This document shows positions 25,226 to 33,587 of a DNA stretch of 64,000 nt, one piece after another. The notes below the pieces were generated by a model. The model was not told where the DNA came from. It saw only the letters and a list, made by a program, of their open reading frames with translations, and did no database searches. Position 1 is the stretch's first letter, and every line of letters begins with the position of its first letter. Position numbers and translations under genes: made by a program. Source of the stretch: Parasulfuritortus sp036391875 (GTDB lineage: Bacteria; Pseudomonadota; Gammaproteobacteria; Burkholderiales; Thiobacillaceae); assembly GCA_036391875.1 (NCBI GenBank), contig DASVZA010000039.1, forward strand, positions 131,389 through 195,388. Direction: 5' to 3'.

Positions 25226-25753
25226 ATGGCCATCGAATCCTACAAAGAAGTCGACCCTTTCGTGGGCAGGGATGTTTTCGTCCACCCCACGGCCAGCGTT
25301 ATCGGCGACGTCGAACTGGCCGACCGGGTATCGGTCTGGCCCGGCGTGGTGATCCGCGGCGACGTCAACGCCATCCGCATCGGCGAGGGCAGCAACATCC
25401 AGGACAACTCGGTGCTGCACGTCAGCCACCGCAGCCCGGCCGAGCCGGATGGCGCGCCGCTCTACATCGGCCGATACGTGACGGTCGGCCATGCCTGCAT
25501 CCTGCACGGCTGCGAGATCGGCGACGAATGCCTGATCGGCATGGGCGCCATCGTCATGGACCACGTGGTGATGCAGCCGCACGTCCTGCTGGGGGCCGGC
25601 AGCCTGGTGCCGGAAGGCAAGGTGCTGGAGTCGGGCTGGCTGTACATCGGTCGGCCGGCCAAGGCCGTGCGGCCGTTGACCGACGCCGAGATCGCCGGCC
25701 TGCGCAGCCATGCCGGGCATTACGTGGAACTGGCGGCCGATTATTTGAAGTGA
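25226..25753 (+). CDS. Gamma-carbonic-anhydrase family protein (YrdA-like)
   Basis: A 175-residue left-handed beta-helix protein of hexapeptide repeats (VIGDVELADRVSVWPGVVIRGDVNAIRIGEGSNIQDNSVLHV, read in pieces). The three zinc-binding histidines are visible at DNSVLHV, VGHACILHGCEIG. These proteins are related to archaeal Cam carbonic anhydrase, but most YrdA/PaaY relatives show weak or untested activity. It is a lone gene with a short spacer to the CZB gene downstream. Confidence 0.9.
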   Translation: MAIESYKEVDPFVGRDVFVHPTASVIGDVELADRVSVWPGVVIRGDVNAIRIGEGSNIQDNSVLHVSHRSPAEPDGAPLYIGRYVTVGHACILHGCEIGDECLIGMGAIVMDHVVMQPHVLLGAGSLVPEGKVLESGWLYIGRPAKAVRPLTDAEIAGLRSHAGHYVELAADYLK

Positions 25754-25842
25754 GGTCTTGGTGGTACCCTGAGCGAGGCCGCTATCATTGCGGCTGTCGA
25801 TAGATGGCCCGTACGCGGGCCTGAGTAGAACGGAGGAAAAAA

Positions 25843-26337
25843 ATGGGGTTGTTGAACTGGTTCAAGTCCTTGGCGGCGGGCAAATCCGCGCCCGAGTCCG
25901 AAGCGGCCGAGACGGCGGCAGCGCCGATCACGGCCGACCCGGGCGAAGAGGGCCCGGTCGTCGCCGGCCTGGATTTCAAGAGCGCGATCGACGCCCACAT
26001 GAAATGGAAGGTGCGCCTGGAGCGCTGCCTGGAAAACGACAACGAGGAAAACCTGCAGGTCGACGTGGTCGGCCGGGACGACCAGTGCGTGCTCGGCAAG
26101 TGGATCCACGGCATCGGCTTCGAGCGATTCGGCCATCTGCCTGAATTCCAGGAGGTGAAGCAGGAGCATGCCCGCTTCCATCTATGCGCCGGCGACGTGC
26201 TGAGCTGCTGCCTGGCCGGCGACAAGGAAGGCGCGGCGCAGAAGCTGCGCTCCGGCGATTACACCCGGGCCTCGGAGAAGGTGAAGCTGTATCTGGCCCG
26301 GCTCTACGTCCACGTGGTCGAGAAGCCCGAGGACTGA
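25843..26337 (+). CDS. Stand-alone CZB (chemoreceptor zinc-binding) domain protein
   Basis: A 164-residue soluble protein made of an Ala/Glu-rich leader (1-40) and a CZB four-helix domain. The zinc ligands H52, C82, H109 and H113 have spacings of 30, 27 and 4, the same as in E. coli DgcZ (H22, C52, H79, H83, recalled). DgcZ and chemoreceptors normally carry the domain fused to an output module; none is fused here, so it may act on a partner protein. A GGAGG site lies seven bases before the ATG. The diguanylate cyclase and MCP-free context leave the partner open. Confidence 0.85.
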   Translation: MGLLNWFKSLAAGKSAPESEAAETAAAPITADPGEEGPVVAGLDFKSAIDAHMKWKVRLERCLENDNEENLQVDVVGRDDQCVLGKWIHGIGFERFGHLPEFQEVKQEHARFHLCAGDVLSCCLAGDKEGAAQKLRSGDYTRASEKVKLYLARLYVHVVEKPED

Positions 26338-26356
26338 GCGCGCGCCGGCCGGCGGC

Positions 26357-27208
26357 TCAATTCAGCAGGCTGGCCAGCTTGCGCCGGTATTGCGCGACCA
26401 GCGGGTCGCCCGCCAGCAGATTGAAGACCGAGAGCAGGGTCTTGCGGGCGGCCTCTTCGTTCCAGGCCCGGTCCCGGCCGATCATCTCCAGCAGTTCGTC
26501 CATCCCTTCGGCGTAACGGTCCGAGCCGATCAGCAGGTTGGCCAGTTCCAGCCGGGGCTCCATCGCCTCCGGCCGGGCGGCGACCTGGTCCCGCAGCGCG
26601 CTCTCGTCGGCGCCGCCGCCCGAGCCGGCGAAGCTCAGCTTGGCGGCCAGGCGGGCGGCCCGGTCTTCCTTGCGGGCATCCTCCGAAAGCGAATTCAGCA
26701 GTTGCCGCGCCTCGTCCAGTTGACCCTGTTCGGCCAGGATTTCAGCGGCCGCGAGCCTGGTTTCCTCGTTGGTCGGGTCGAGCTGCGAGGCCTGGCCGAG
26801 GGCGGCCAGGGCCCCGTCCAGGTCACCCGCCTCGCGCAGGGCGGCGGCCTGGGCGAGCAGTTCGTCCGCGGGCGAGGGGATGATGCGGCCGAGGAATTCG
26901 CGCACCGCGCCCTCCGGCAGGGCGCCGGAGAATTCGTCGACGATCTGGCCGTCGACCACGGCCTTGACCGCGGGGATGCCGCGCACGCCGAACTGGGCGG
27001 CCAGGGCCTGGTTCTCGTCCGAGTTGATCTTGGCCAGGATGAACTTGCCCTGGAATTCGTCGGCCAGTTTCTCCAGGATCGGCTTGAGCGATTTGCAGGG
27101 TCCGCACCAGGGCGCCCAGAAGTCGATCACCACCGGCGCCTGGCGGGAACCCTCCACCACGATCTGCTGGAAGTTGGATTGGTCGACATCGAATGAAAAC
27201 TGGCCCAC
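26357..27208 (-). CDS. cnoX: Thioredoxin-TPR chaperedoxin (CnoX/YbbN)
   Basis: A 283-residue co-chaperone-like protein. The thioredoxin domain (1-107) has the active motif WC35-GPC38 and cis-Pro in RGIPAVKAV. Four TPR-like helical pairs follow (about 115-275), e.g. ALREAGDLDGALAALGQASQLDP. E. coli YbbN protects proteins from hypochlorous-acid damage and hands them to GroEL. E. coli lacks the double cysteine, whereas this version keeps CxxC and could also act as an oxidoreductase. A GTG start follows AGGAG by nine bases. Confidence 0.92.
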   Translation of the reverse strand: MGQFSFDVDQSNFQQIVVEGSRQAPVVIDFWAPWCGPCKSLKPILEKLADEFQGKFILAKINSDENQALAAQFGVRGIPAVKAVVDGQIVDEFSGALPEGAVREFLGRIIPSPADELLAQAAALREAGDLDGALAALGQASQLDPTNEETRLAAAEILAEQGQLDEARQLLNSLSEDARKEDRAARLAAKLSFAGSGGGADESALRDQVAARPEAMEPRLELANLLIGSDRYAEGMDELLEMIGRDRAWNEEAARKTLLSVFNLLAGDPLVAQYRRKLASLLN

Positions 27209-27263
27209 GGTTCGGCTCCTGAGGTGGTGATGGCTATCTATGTGCTGGCGGCGGCGCCGGATT

Positions 27264-28640
27264 TCAAGGACGGGCGATGCGCTTGGCCAGCTTGGCCGCC
27301 TTGCCGGTGTAGCTGCCCGGCGTCATGGCGAGCAGTTCCTTCTTGGCCGCGGCCGGGATGGCCAGGCCCTCGATGAACTTGGCCATGCGGGCGGCGGTGA
27401 TGCGCTTGCCGCGGGTCAGCTTCTTCAACTGTTCGTAGGGCTTCTCCAGGCCGTAGCGGCGCATCACGGTCTGGATCGGCTCGGCCAGCACTTCCCAGTT
27501 GGCGTCGAGGTCGGCGGCCAGGGCGGCGGGATTGGCCTCCAGCTTGTTCAGGCCGCGCAGCAGGCTCTCGTAGCCGAGCAGGGCGTAGCCCAGCGCGCTG
27601 CCCATGTTGCGCAGCACGGTCGAGTCGGTCAGGTCGCGCTGCATGCGCGAGATCGGCAGCTTCTCGGACAGGTGGCGGAGCAGGGCGTTGGCGATGCCGA
27701 AGTTGCCCTCGGAGTTCTCGAAGTCGATCGGGTTGACCTTGTGCGGCATGGTCGAGGAGCCGACCTCGCCTTCCTTCAGCTTCTGCTTGAAGTAGCCGAG
27801 CGAGATGTAGGTCCAGACGTCGCGGTCGAGGTCGACCAGGATGGTGTTGGCGCGGGCCACCGCGTCGTACAGTTCGGCCATGTAGTCGTGCGGCTCGATC
27901 TGGATGGTGTAGGGGTTGAAGGTCAGGCCCAGGCCGGTGACGAAACGCTCGGCGAAGGCTTCCCAGTCGAGCTTGGGATAGGCGGCCAGGTGGGCGTTGT
28001 AGTTGCCGACGGCGCCGTTGATCTTGCCCAGGCACTCGACCTCGGCCAGGCGCTTCATGGCCCGGCGCAGGCGGTAGACCACGTTGGCCATCTCCTTGCC
28101 CAGGGTGGTCGGCGTCGCCGGCTGGCCGTGGGTGCGCGACAGCATGGGCAGCTCGGCCAATTCGACTGCCAGCGCGGTCAGCCTGGCCTCGACCTGCTGC
28201 AGGGCAGGCAGCAGGACATTGGCGCGGGCGTCGCGCAGCATCAGGGCGTGCGACAAGTTGTTGATGTCCTCGGAGGTGCAGGCGAAGTGGATGAACTCGG
28301 AGACCTTGGTTACCTGGGCATTGCCGGCCAGCTTGTCCTTGAGGAAGTATTCGACCGCCTTGACGTCGTGGTTGGTGACCTTCTCGTGGGCCTTGACCGC
28401 CTCGGCGTCGGCCAGCGAGAAATCGCTCGCCACCTTGTCCAGCGCGGCCAGGGTGGCCTTGGCGAAAGCCGGCACTTCCTTGATGCCGGGCTCGGCGGCC
28501 AGGGCCTTGAGCCATTCGATCTCGACCAGGACGCGGTAGCGGATCAGGCCGAATTCGCTGAAGTAGGGGGCGAGCTTGGCGCCGGTGCGGCGGTAGCGGC
28601 CATCCAGGGGGGAGAGTGCGGTCAGGGCGGTCAGTTCCAT
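27264..28640 (-). CDS. purB: Adenylosuccinate lyase
   Basis: A 458-residue enzyme acting twice in purine synthesis, releasing fumarate from SAICAR and from adenylosuccinate. Fumarase-superfamily signature SSTMPHKVNPIDFENSEGN is intact. LSRTHGQPATPTTLGKEM and the early LDGRYRRTGAKLAPYFSEFG match the E. coli-type PurB branch. It is flanked by leftward genes on both sides with short gaps (12 bases to the HDOD gene), so cotranscription with it is possible. Confidence 0.97.
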   Translation of the reverse strand: MELTALTALSPLDGRYRRTGAKLAPYFSEFGLIRYRVLVEIEWLKALAAEPGIKEVPAFAKATLAALDKVASDFSLADAEAVKAHEKVTNHDVKAVEYFLKDKLAGNAQVTKVSEFIHFACTSEDINNLSHALMLRDARANVLLPALQQVEARLTALAVELAELPMLSRTHGQPATPTTLGKEMANVVYRLRRAMKRLAEVECLGKINGAVGNYNAHLAAYPKLDWEAFAERFVTGLGLTFNPYTIQIEPHDYMAELYDAVARANTILVDLDRDVWTYISLGYFKQKLKEGEVGSSTMPHKVNPIDFENSEGNFGIANALLRHLSEKLPISRMQRDLTDSTVLRNMGSALGYALLGYESLLRGLNKLEANPAALAADLDANWEVLAEPIQTVMRRYGLEKPYEQLKKLTRGKRITAARMAKFIEGLAIPAAAKKELLAMTPGSYTGKAAKLAKRIARP

Positions 28641-28652
28641 GAGGGATCCTCG

Positions 28653-30206
28653 TCAGTTGTTGCTCTTCTGGCGCAGCGCCAGGGTCAGCTGATTGCGCAG
28701 GGCCTTGATCAGGCCCAGGGTCTGTTGGGGTAGCTGCAGCGGGCCGTCGACCTTGTCGGCATAGATGACTGCCACGGTGCGGTCGTTCATCGAGATCGGC
28801 AGGAGCAGGAAGGAGTGGGCGCCGATCTTTTCCGCGTACCAGGCCGGGATGCGGTTGCGGATGCTGTCGGCCCGGGTGTCGGAGATGAGCAGGTCGGCGT
28901 TCTTCGAGACGGCGACGTGGAACACGTCCGGGGTGAAGGCGAGCGGGATGCGGACGCTCGCCTTGTTGCGCTCGGCACCGGGGCCGAGCCCGATCCGGCC
29001 GACCAGTTCCTTGCCATTGGCGGCGATGGTGCAGATCAGCACGTTGTCGAAACAGTTGGCCCGATAGAGCAGTTCGGCCGCCACGTGCAGGATGTCGGCC
29101 GGGTTGGCATTTTCCAGCAGCAGGCTGGTGAGTTCCTGCATGCCGTTGATCAGGATCGCGGTCGGGTCGGTCTCCTCCGACTCGACCTGGGCACTTTCCA
29201 TGGCCTCGCCGGTCTCGATCTCCTCGGCCACCTGCTCGGCTTCGCTTTCCGGCGCGGCTTCTTCCTCGCCTCGGTTCAACAGACGGGTGAGCAGGGGACT
29301 GGTCCTGAGATCGACGCGCAGGACGTCCGCTTCTTCCGCCAGGGTCGTGCTGGCCTGGTAGACCAGTTCCTCCAATTCCTCGGTGCGCAGGTGGACGGCT
29401 TGGCCATAACGCCGCATCAGTTGCTGGTAGGCCTCCTTCATCGCTTCGGGGGACGTGTCGCGGGTCGCCACGTAGAGGTCGTTGGCCATGTTGGCCAGGA
29501 TCTGGACGCGGGAGCTTTCGCCGGGCTTGGCCGGACCGGCAGGCAGCGGCGACATGCCCTGCAGCAGGGTGCCCGGCAGATGCCAGTAGCGGCCCAGGAC
29601 CTGGCCGAACTCGTCGTAGGACAGGCCGAATATCCGGCGCGAGGCGACCGCCTCGGTCAGATTTTGCTCGGCCATCAGGGTCTCCACTTCCTTCGATTTG
29701 TCGAAGAAGTGCAGACGGCAGACCATGCGGCCGAGGTTGTGGAACAGGGCGCAGATCAGCACTTCCTCGCCGTCGCGGCAGCCGGAGCGGGCGGCCAGGG
29801 CGCGGCCCAGGACGCCGCAGTAGAAGCTTTCCACCGCCTCGCCCTGCAGTTCCTTGGCCTGGGCATGGTCGGCCAGATGTTCGAACAGCATCAGCGACAG
29901 GGCGGCATCACGCACGGCGTCGTAGCCGAGGATGACGATGGCGCGGGACACGGTGTTGACCGGGCCGGTGCCGAACTGCTTGTAGTGGACCGAGTTGACC
30001 ACGCGCAGCAGCTTGTTGGTCAGGGCGACGTCCTTGAGGATGGATTCGGTCAGCTCGTCGGTGCGGCTGCTGTCCGAGGTGGCGATGCGGTTGACCTTGG
30101 AGATGACCTGGGACAGCGCGGGAAAGTCCTTGGTCTTGGACAGGTCGGCCAGCAGTTGCTGGGCGCTGCTGATTTCCTGGTCGGAATCCGGATTGTCGGA
30201 GGTCAT
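28653..30206 (-). CDS. HDOD-GAF signalling protein
   Basis: A 517-residue cytoplasmic protein. The HDOD domain (about 15-230) has LPALSQVI-like FPALSQVISKVNRI, KLLRVVNSVHYKQFG and an AIVILGYDAVRDAALSLMLFEHL helix with degenerate HD residues (ALFHNLGRM keeps H-N). A Glu-rich linker near 320-345 precedes a C-terminal GAF-like domain (about 360-510). HDOD proteins act as regulatory scaffolds in chemotaxis, motility and c-di-GMP circuits; no phosphodiesterase activity is expected. The ATG overlaps the recR stop (ATGA), which ties it to the DNA-repair operon. Confidence 0.85.
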   Translation of the reverse strand: MTSDNPDSDQEISSAQQLLADLSKTKDFPALSQVISKVNRIATSDSSRTDELTESILKDVALTNKLLRVVNSVHYKQFGTGPVNTVSRAIVILGYDAVRDAALSLMLFEHLADHAQAKELQGEAVESFYCGVLGRALAARSGCRDGEEVLICALFHNLGRMVCRLHFFDKSKEVETLMAEQNLTEAVASRRIFGLSYDEFGQVLGRYWHLPGTLLQGMSPLPAGPAKPGESSRVQILANMANDLYVATRDTSPEAMKEAYQQLMRRYGQAVHLRTEELEELVYQASTTLAEEADVLRVDLRTSPLLTRLLNRGEEEAAPESEAEQVAEEIETGEAMESAQVESEETDPTAILINGMQELTSLLLENANPADILHVAAELLYRANCFDNVLICTIAANGKELVGRIGLGPGAERNKASVRIPLAFTPDVFHVAVSKNADLLISDTRADSIRNRIPAWYAEKIGAHSFLLLPISMNDRTVAVIYADKVDGPLQLPQQTLGLIKALRNQLTLALRQKSNN

Positions 30207-30799
30207 GCGGGCTTCCTGTCCATGAGTGCCTGGGCCACAGTCATGGCATCGACGTGTTCCAGTTCGCCGCCGGCCGGCAGTCCGCGCGCCATGCGGCTGA
30301 CCTTGAGGCCCTTCGCCCTGAGCAGTTCGGCCAGGTAGTGGGCGGTGGCTTCGCCTTCCACGGTGAAGTTGGTGGCCAGGATGACTTCTTCGGTCTGGCC
30401 GTCCTGGGCGCGTTTGATCAGCCGGTCGAGGCCGATTTCGCGCGGGCCGATGCCGTCCAGCGGCGAGAGCCGGCCCATGAGCACGAAGTAGAGGCCCTTG
30501 TAGGCATGGGTCTCTTCCAGCCGGTTGAGGTCGACCGGCATCTCCACCACGCAGAGCAGGTGCGGGTCGCGGCGCGGATCGGCGCAGGTGTCGCAGATCT
30601 CGGCTTCGCTGTAGTTGTTGCAGCGGCTGCAGGGCTTGAGCCGTTCCAGCGCCGCGCTCAGGCTGGCCGCCAGCCGGGCGGCGCCAGGCCGTTCCCGCTG
30701 CAGCAGGTGATAGGCCATCCGCGCGGCCGATTTCGGGCCGACGCCGGGCAGGACGCGCAAGGCATCGATCAGGTTGGCGAGCGAGGCGGGTGGGTTCAT
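30203..30799 (-). CDS. recR: Recombination mediator protein RecR
   Basis: A 198-residue RecR, which with RecF/RecO loads RecA at gaps. It has the helix-hairpin-helix LRVLPGVGPKSAARMAYHLL, the C4 zinc finger C57-SRC-60 with C69/C72 (ICDTC), and a Toprim domain with ICVVE-like LCVVEMPVDLNRLEE and GEATAHYLAELL. The position downstream of dnaX and ybaB is the classic arrangement. A 101-base gap separates it from ybaB. Confidence 0.97.
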   Translation of the reverse strand: MNPPASLANLIDALRVLPGVGPKSAARMAYHLLQRERPGAARLAASLSAALERLKPCSRCNNYSEAEICDTCADPRRDPHLLCVVEMPVDLNRLEETHAYKGLYFVLMGRLSPLDGIGPREIGLDRLIKRAQDGQTEEVILATNFTVEGEATAHYLAELLRAKGLKVSRMARGLPAGGELEHVDAMTVAQALMDRKPA

Positions 30800-30900
30800 G
30801 GCAGGCAGGATGACATAAGGATGGCCGTCAACGCGGGGCGGCATGGAGAGGGCGAAAGACCGTTCTCGCCGCGCCGCGTTTTCGGACTGGCCCCGTCCGG

Positions 30901-31227
30901 TCAGAAGGGCAGCTTCATCCCGGGCGGCAGGGGCATGCCGGCGGTGACGGCCGACATCCTTTCCTGGGTGACCGTTTCCACCTTGCGCACCGCGTCGTTG
31001 ACGGCCGCGGCGATCAGGTCCTCGAGCATGTCCTTGTCGTCGGCCATCAGGCTCGGGTCGATCGAAACCCGGCGTACGTCGTGCTTGCCGGTCATGGTCA
31101 CCTTGACCAGGCCGGCGCCGGACACGCCTTCCACTTCCATTTCGGCGATCTGGGCCTGGGCCTTCTGCAGGTTTTCCTGCATCTGCTGGGCCTGTTTCAT
31201 GAGGTTGCCGATTCCGCCTTTGATCAT
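30901..31227 (-). CDS. ybaB: YbaB/EbfC nucleoid-associated protein
   Basis: A 108-residue small DNA-binding protein that forms tweezer-like dimers. The start MIKGGIGNLMKQAQQMQENLQKAQ and the strand VEGVSGAGLVKVTMTGKHDVRRVSIDP (in pieces) are standard for the family. The ATG overlaps the dnaX stop by four bases. Although short, it is clearly real by homology and synteny. Confidence 0.95.
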   Translation of the reverse strand: MIKGGIGNLMKQAQQMQENLQKAQAQIAEMEVEGVSGAGLVKVTMTGKHDVRRVSIDPSLMADDKDMLEDLIAAAVNDAVRKVETVTQERMSAVTAGMPLPPGMKLPF

Positions 31228-32861
31228 GTCGTTTGCTCTCCAATGGGTTTTATGTGGGTTACGGTGGCGTCGAAATCGCGCACCAATGCTTGTACGAAGG
31301 GGTCGTTGTTGACGTCGGTCTCGGCCTGGGCCTGACGCTCGGCCTTTTGCCGGGCGACGATCTCGGCCGGGGCATCGCCCGAGGTGGCGCCCAGTTCGAA
31401 TTCCACCTGGAGCCGGCTGCCGAGCAGATCGGTCAGCGCCGCCCGGAGCTTGTCGCCCAGACTGTCGAGCAGGCTTTTCCGGTCGCCGGACAGGCGCAGG
31501 CGGATCAGCCCCGGGCCATGGCCGGCCAGTTCGCACTGGGCGGCCAGTTGCTTGACGCCGCCGTTCAGGCGCTGGGTGAGGGCGAACCAGTCGCCATCGA
31601 AGTCTTCGGGCCCGGAGTTCGGCGCCGGCCGGGCCGGCTCGGGAACGGCTTGGAGCGTGGCGCGGGACGGCTCGGCGGCGGGGGTGGCTGCGGCCGGGCG
31701 GACAGTGGCCGGATCGGCCACGTCCCGGCGGGGCTCGGGCATGGCCGGTCGCGACCGGGCCGGTTCGGCGGTCGAGCCGGCCGGGGTGAAGGCGAGCATC
31801 CGCAACAGGGTCATGCTGAAGCCGGCGTATTCGTCCGGGGCCAGTTCCAGATCACGCCGGCCCAAGGTGGCGATCTGGTAGTAGAGCTGCACGGTTTCCG
31901 GGTCGAGCCGGCCGGCCAGGTCGAACAGCTGGCCGCGTTCCGGCAGGTCCTCGGCCACCGCCTCGGGCACGCCCTGGGCCAGGGCGATCTGCTGCAGCAG
32001 CAGGGCCAGATCCTGCAGCGCGGCGTCGAACGACAGGCTGCGCTCGGCGATGGCCTCGGCCTCGCGCATCAGGCGTGGCCCGTCGCAGTCGGCCAGGGCC
32101 GCAAGCAGCGGAAACAAATAGGCCTGGTCGACCGTGCCCAGCATGTCGCGGGTCTGCTGCTCATGAATCTCGCCGCTGCCGTAGGCGATGGCCTGGTCGG
32201 TGAGCGAGAGCGCATCGCGCATGCTGCCGGCGGCGGCCCGGGCCAGCAGGTTCAAGGCGGCGGGCTCGAACGGGATGCCCTCGCTTTCCAGCACCTTGCG
32301 CAGATGGCCGGCGACGTGGCCGGGCGGCATCTGCTTGAGGTTGAACTGCAGGCAGCGCGACAGAACCGTGACCGGCACCTTCTGCGGATCGGTGGTGGCC
32401 AGGATGAAGACCACGTGCGCCGGCGGCTCTTCCAGCGTCTTCAGCATGGCATTGAAGGCGCTCTTCGACAGCATGTGCACTTCGTCGATGATGTAGACCT
32501 TGTAGCGGCCGGCGGTCGGCGCGTACTGGGCGTTCTCCAGCACCTCGCGCATGTTGTCGACGCCGGTGTAAGAGGCGGCGTCGATCTCGATCAGGTCGAC
32601 GAAACGGCCGCTCTCGATCTGCTTGCAGGCCGGGCAGACGCCGCAGGGCGTCGCGCTGACGCCGGTGTCGCAGTTGAGACAGCGGGCCAGGATGCGGGCC
32701 AGGGTGGTCTTGCCGACGCCGCGGGTGCCGGTGAACAGATAGGCATGGTGCAGCCGGCCCTGTTCGAGGGCGTTCGACAGGGCACGGACGACGTGCTCCT
32801 GGCCGACCAGTTCGGCGAATGATTTTGGCCGCCATTTGCGGGCCAGAACTTGGTAACTCAT
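31224..32861 (-). CDS. dnaX: DNA polymerase III subunit tau/gamma
   Basis: A 545-residue clamp-loader subunit. Walker A is GTRGVGKTTLARIL (45-58). The zinc-binding cysteines are C64, C73, C76 and C79, the DExx box is in IDEVHMLSKSAFNAMLKTLEEPP, and sensor 1 is LATTDPQKVPVTVLSRCLQF. After about residue 365 comes a Pro/Ala-rich linker and a tau-specific C-terminal domain. I saw no A-rich slippery heptamer that would make a short gamma form. It heads the dnaX-ybaB-recR-HDOD leftward run. Confidence 0.97.
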   Translation of the reverse strand: MSYQVLARKWRPKSFAELVGQEHVVRALSNALEQGRLHHAYLFTGTRGVGKTTLARILARCLNCDTGVSATPCGVCPACKQIESGRFVDLIEIDAASYTGVDNMREVLENAQYAPTAGRYKVYIIDEVHMLSKSAFNAMLKTLEEPPAHVVFILATTDPQKVPVTVLSRCLQFNLKQMPPGHVAGHLRKVLESEGIPFEPAALNLLARAAAGSMRDALSLTDQAIAYGSGEIHEQQTRDMLGTVDQAYLFPLLAALADCDGPRLMREAEAIAERSLSFDAALQDLALLLQQIALAQGVPEAVAEDLPERGQLFDLAGRLDPETVQLYYQIATLGRRDLELAPDEYAGFSMTLLRMLAFTPAGSTAEPARSRPAMPEPRRDVADPATVRPAAATPAAEPSRATLQAVPEPARPAPNSGPEDFDGDWFALTQRLNGGVKQLAAQCELAGHGPGLIRLRLSGDRKSLLDSLGDKLRAALTDLLGSRLQVEFELGATSGDAPAEIVARQKAERQAQAETDVNNDPFVQALVRDFDATVTHIKPIGEQTT

Positions 32862-32899
32862 GGCCGGATTTTAACAGAGGCGGCCGCGGGGGCCGTGGC

Positions 32900-33430
32900 T
32901 CAATAGAGGTAGGTCAGGCGGACTTCGTGCAGGTTGGCGCCGTCGTCGGGCGTGGCCGTACCCAGGTTGGACAGGTGTTGGAAGCGGTAGCCGAGGTCGT
33001 ACTGGCTTTTCTCGCCGAAGGTGACGCCGAGGCCGAACAGTTGGCCGAACTGGAGCGCGCTGCCGAAGCTATGGCTGTCGTCGAGCTTGTCCTTGGACAG
33101 GACGTGGACGCCGACCGCGAAATCCAGGTAAGGCTGAACGCCGCCCGAAGCATCGGGCCGCAGGCGGAACACTGGCGTCAGGCTGGCATCGGCCAGGCCG
33201 TTGCCGCCGGGGCGATCGCTTCTCAGGTAGGCGAGGGCGGTTTCCCAGTAGCCGGTCATGTGCCAGTTGCTGCGGTGCAGCCATTGCTGATGCCATTGCC
33301 GGATCATGCCGACCCTGATCGACTGGATGCCGCTGGCGCCGCCGAGGTCGGCGAAATAACCGTCGATGGCAAAACTGGGCAAGGCCGTGGTCAAGCCGGT
33401 GAGCAGCAACGCAAGCGCAACAGGTCTCAA
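32900..33430 (-). CDS. Outer-membrane lipid A 3-O-deacylase (PagL-like)
   Basis: A 176-residue outer-membrane beta-barrel protein. The signal peptide is LRPVALALLLTGLTTALPSFA. The C-terminal strand region has GYRFQHLSNLG, matching the PagL catalytic His-Ser pair (family motif xFQHxSNAG), and the protein ends in Tyr as barrel proteins do. PagL removes the 3-O-linked acyl chain of lipid A. The start is a TTG at 33430 with a perfect AGGAGG eight bases upstream. A much longer open frame on this strand to 33685 runs through the SRP RNA gene and is not believed. Confidence 0.82.
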   Translation of the reverse strand: MRPVALALLLTGLTTALPSFAIDGYFADLGGASGIQSIRVGMIRQWHQQWLHRSNWHMTGYWETALAYLRSDRPGGNGLADASLTPVFRLRPDASGGVQPYLDFAVGVHVLSKDKLDDSHSFGSALQFGQLFGLGVTFGEKSQYDLGYRFQHLSNLGTATPDDGANLHEVRLTYLY

Positions 33431-33455
33431 TTTCCGGTCCTCCTTTGGAATAGGG

Positions 33456-33556
33456 GGGTGGCGAGCCTGACCCCCGGCACTGGCATCATCCGCTGTGGCT
33501 GCTTCCTTCCGGACCTGACCAGGTTCACGGGCTAGCCATGCGGGGAGACCCGCCAC
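33456..33556 (-). ncRNA. ffs: Signal recognition particle RNA, 4.5S type
   Basis: Read leftward, the sequence has the universally conserved SRP domain IV: CAGGTC, CGGAAGGAAGCAGCC with the GGAA tetraloop, and GATGATGCCAGTGCCGGG on the return strand. The ends GTGGCG and CGCCAC pair to close the long hairpin. The RNA binds Ffh to target membrane proteins. It sits just upstream of the PagL-like gene and downstream of aroG. Exact ends are estimated to within a few bases. Confidence 0.93.
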
Positions 33557-33587
33557 GACGTATTCTATCCCAGTTGGCCGCGTCTGG

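Noticed and set aside
31224..32861. Programmed frameshift in dnaX producing gamma
   Set aside because: No A-AAA-AAG-type slippery site or following stem seen in the reading frame.
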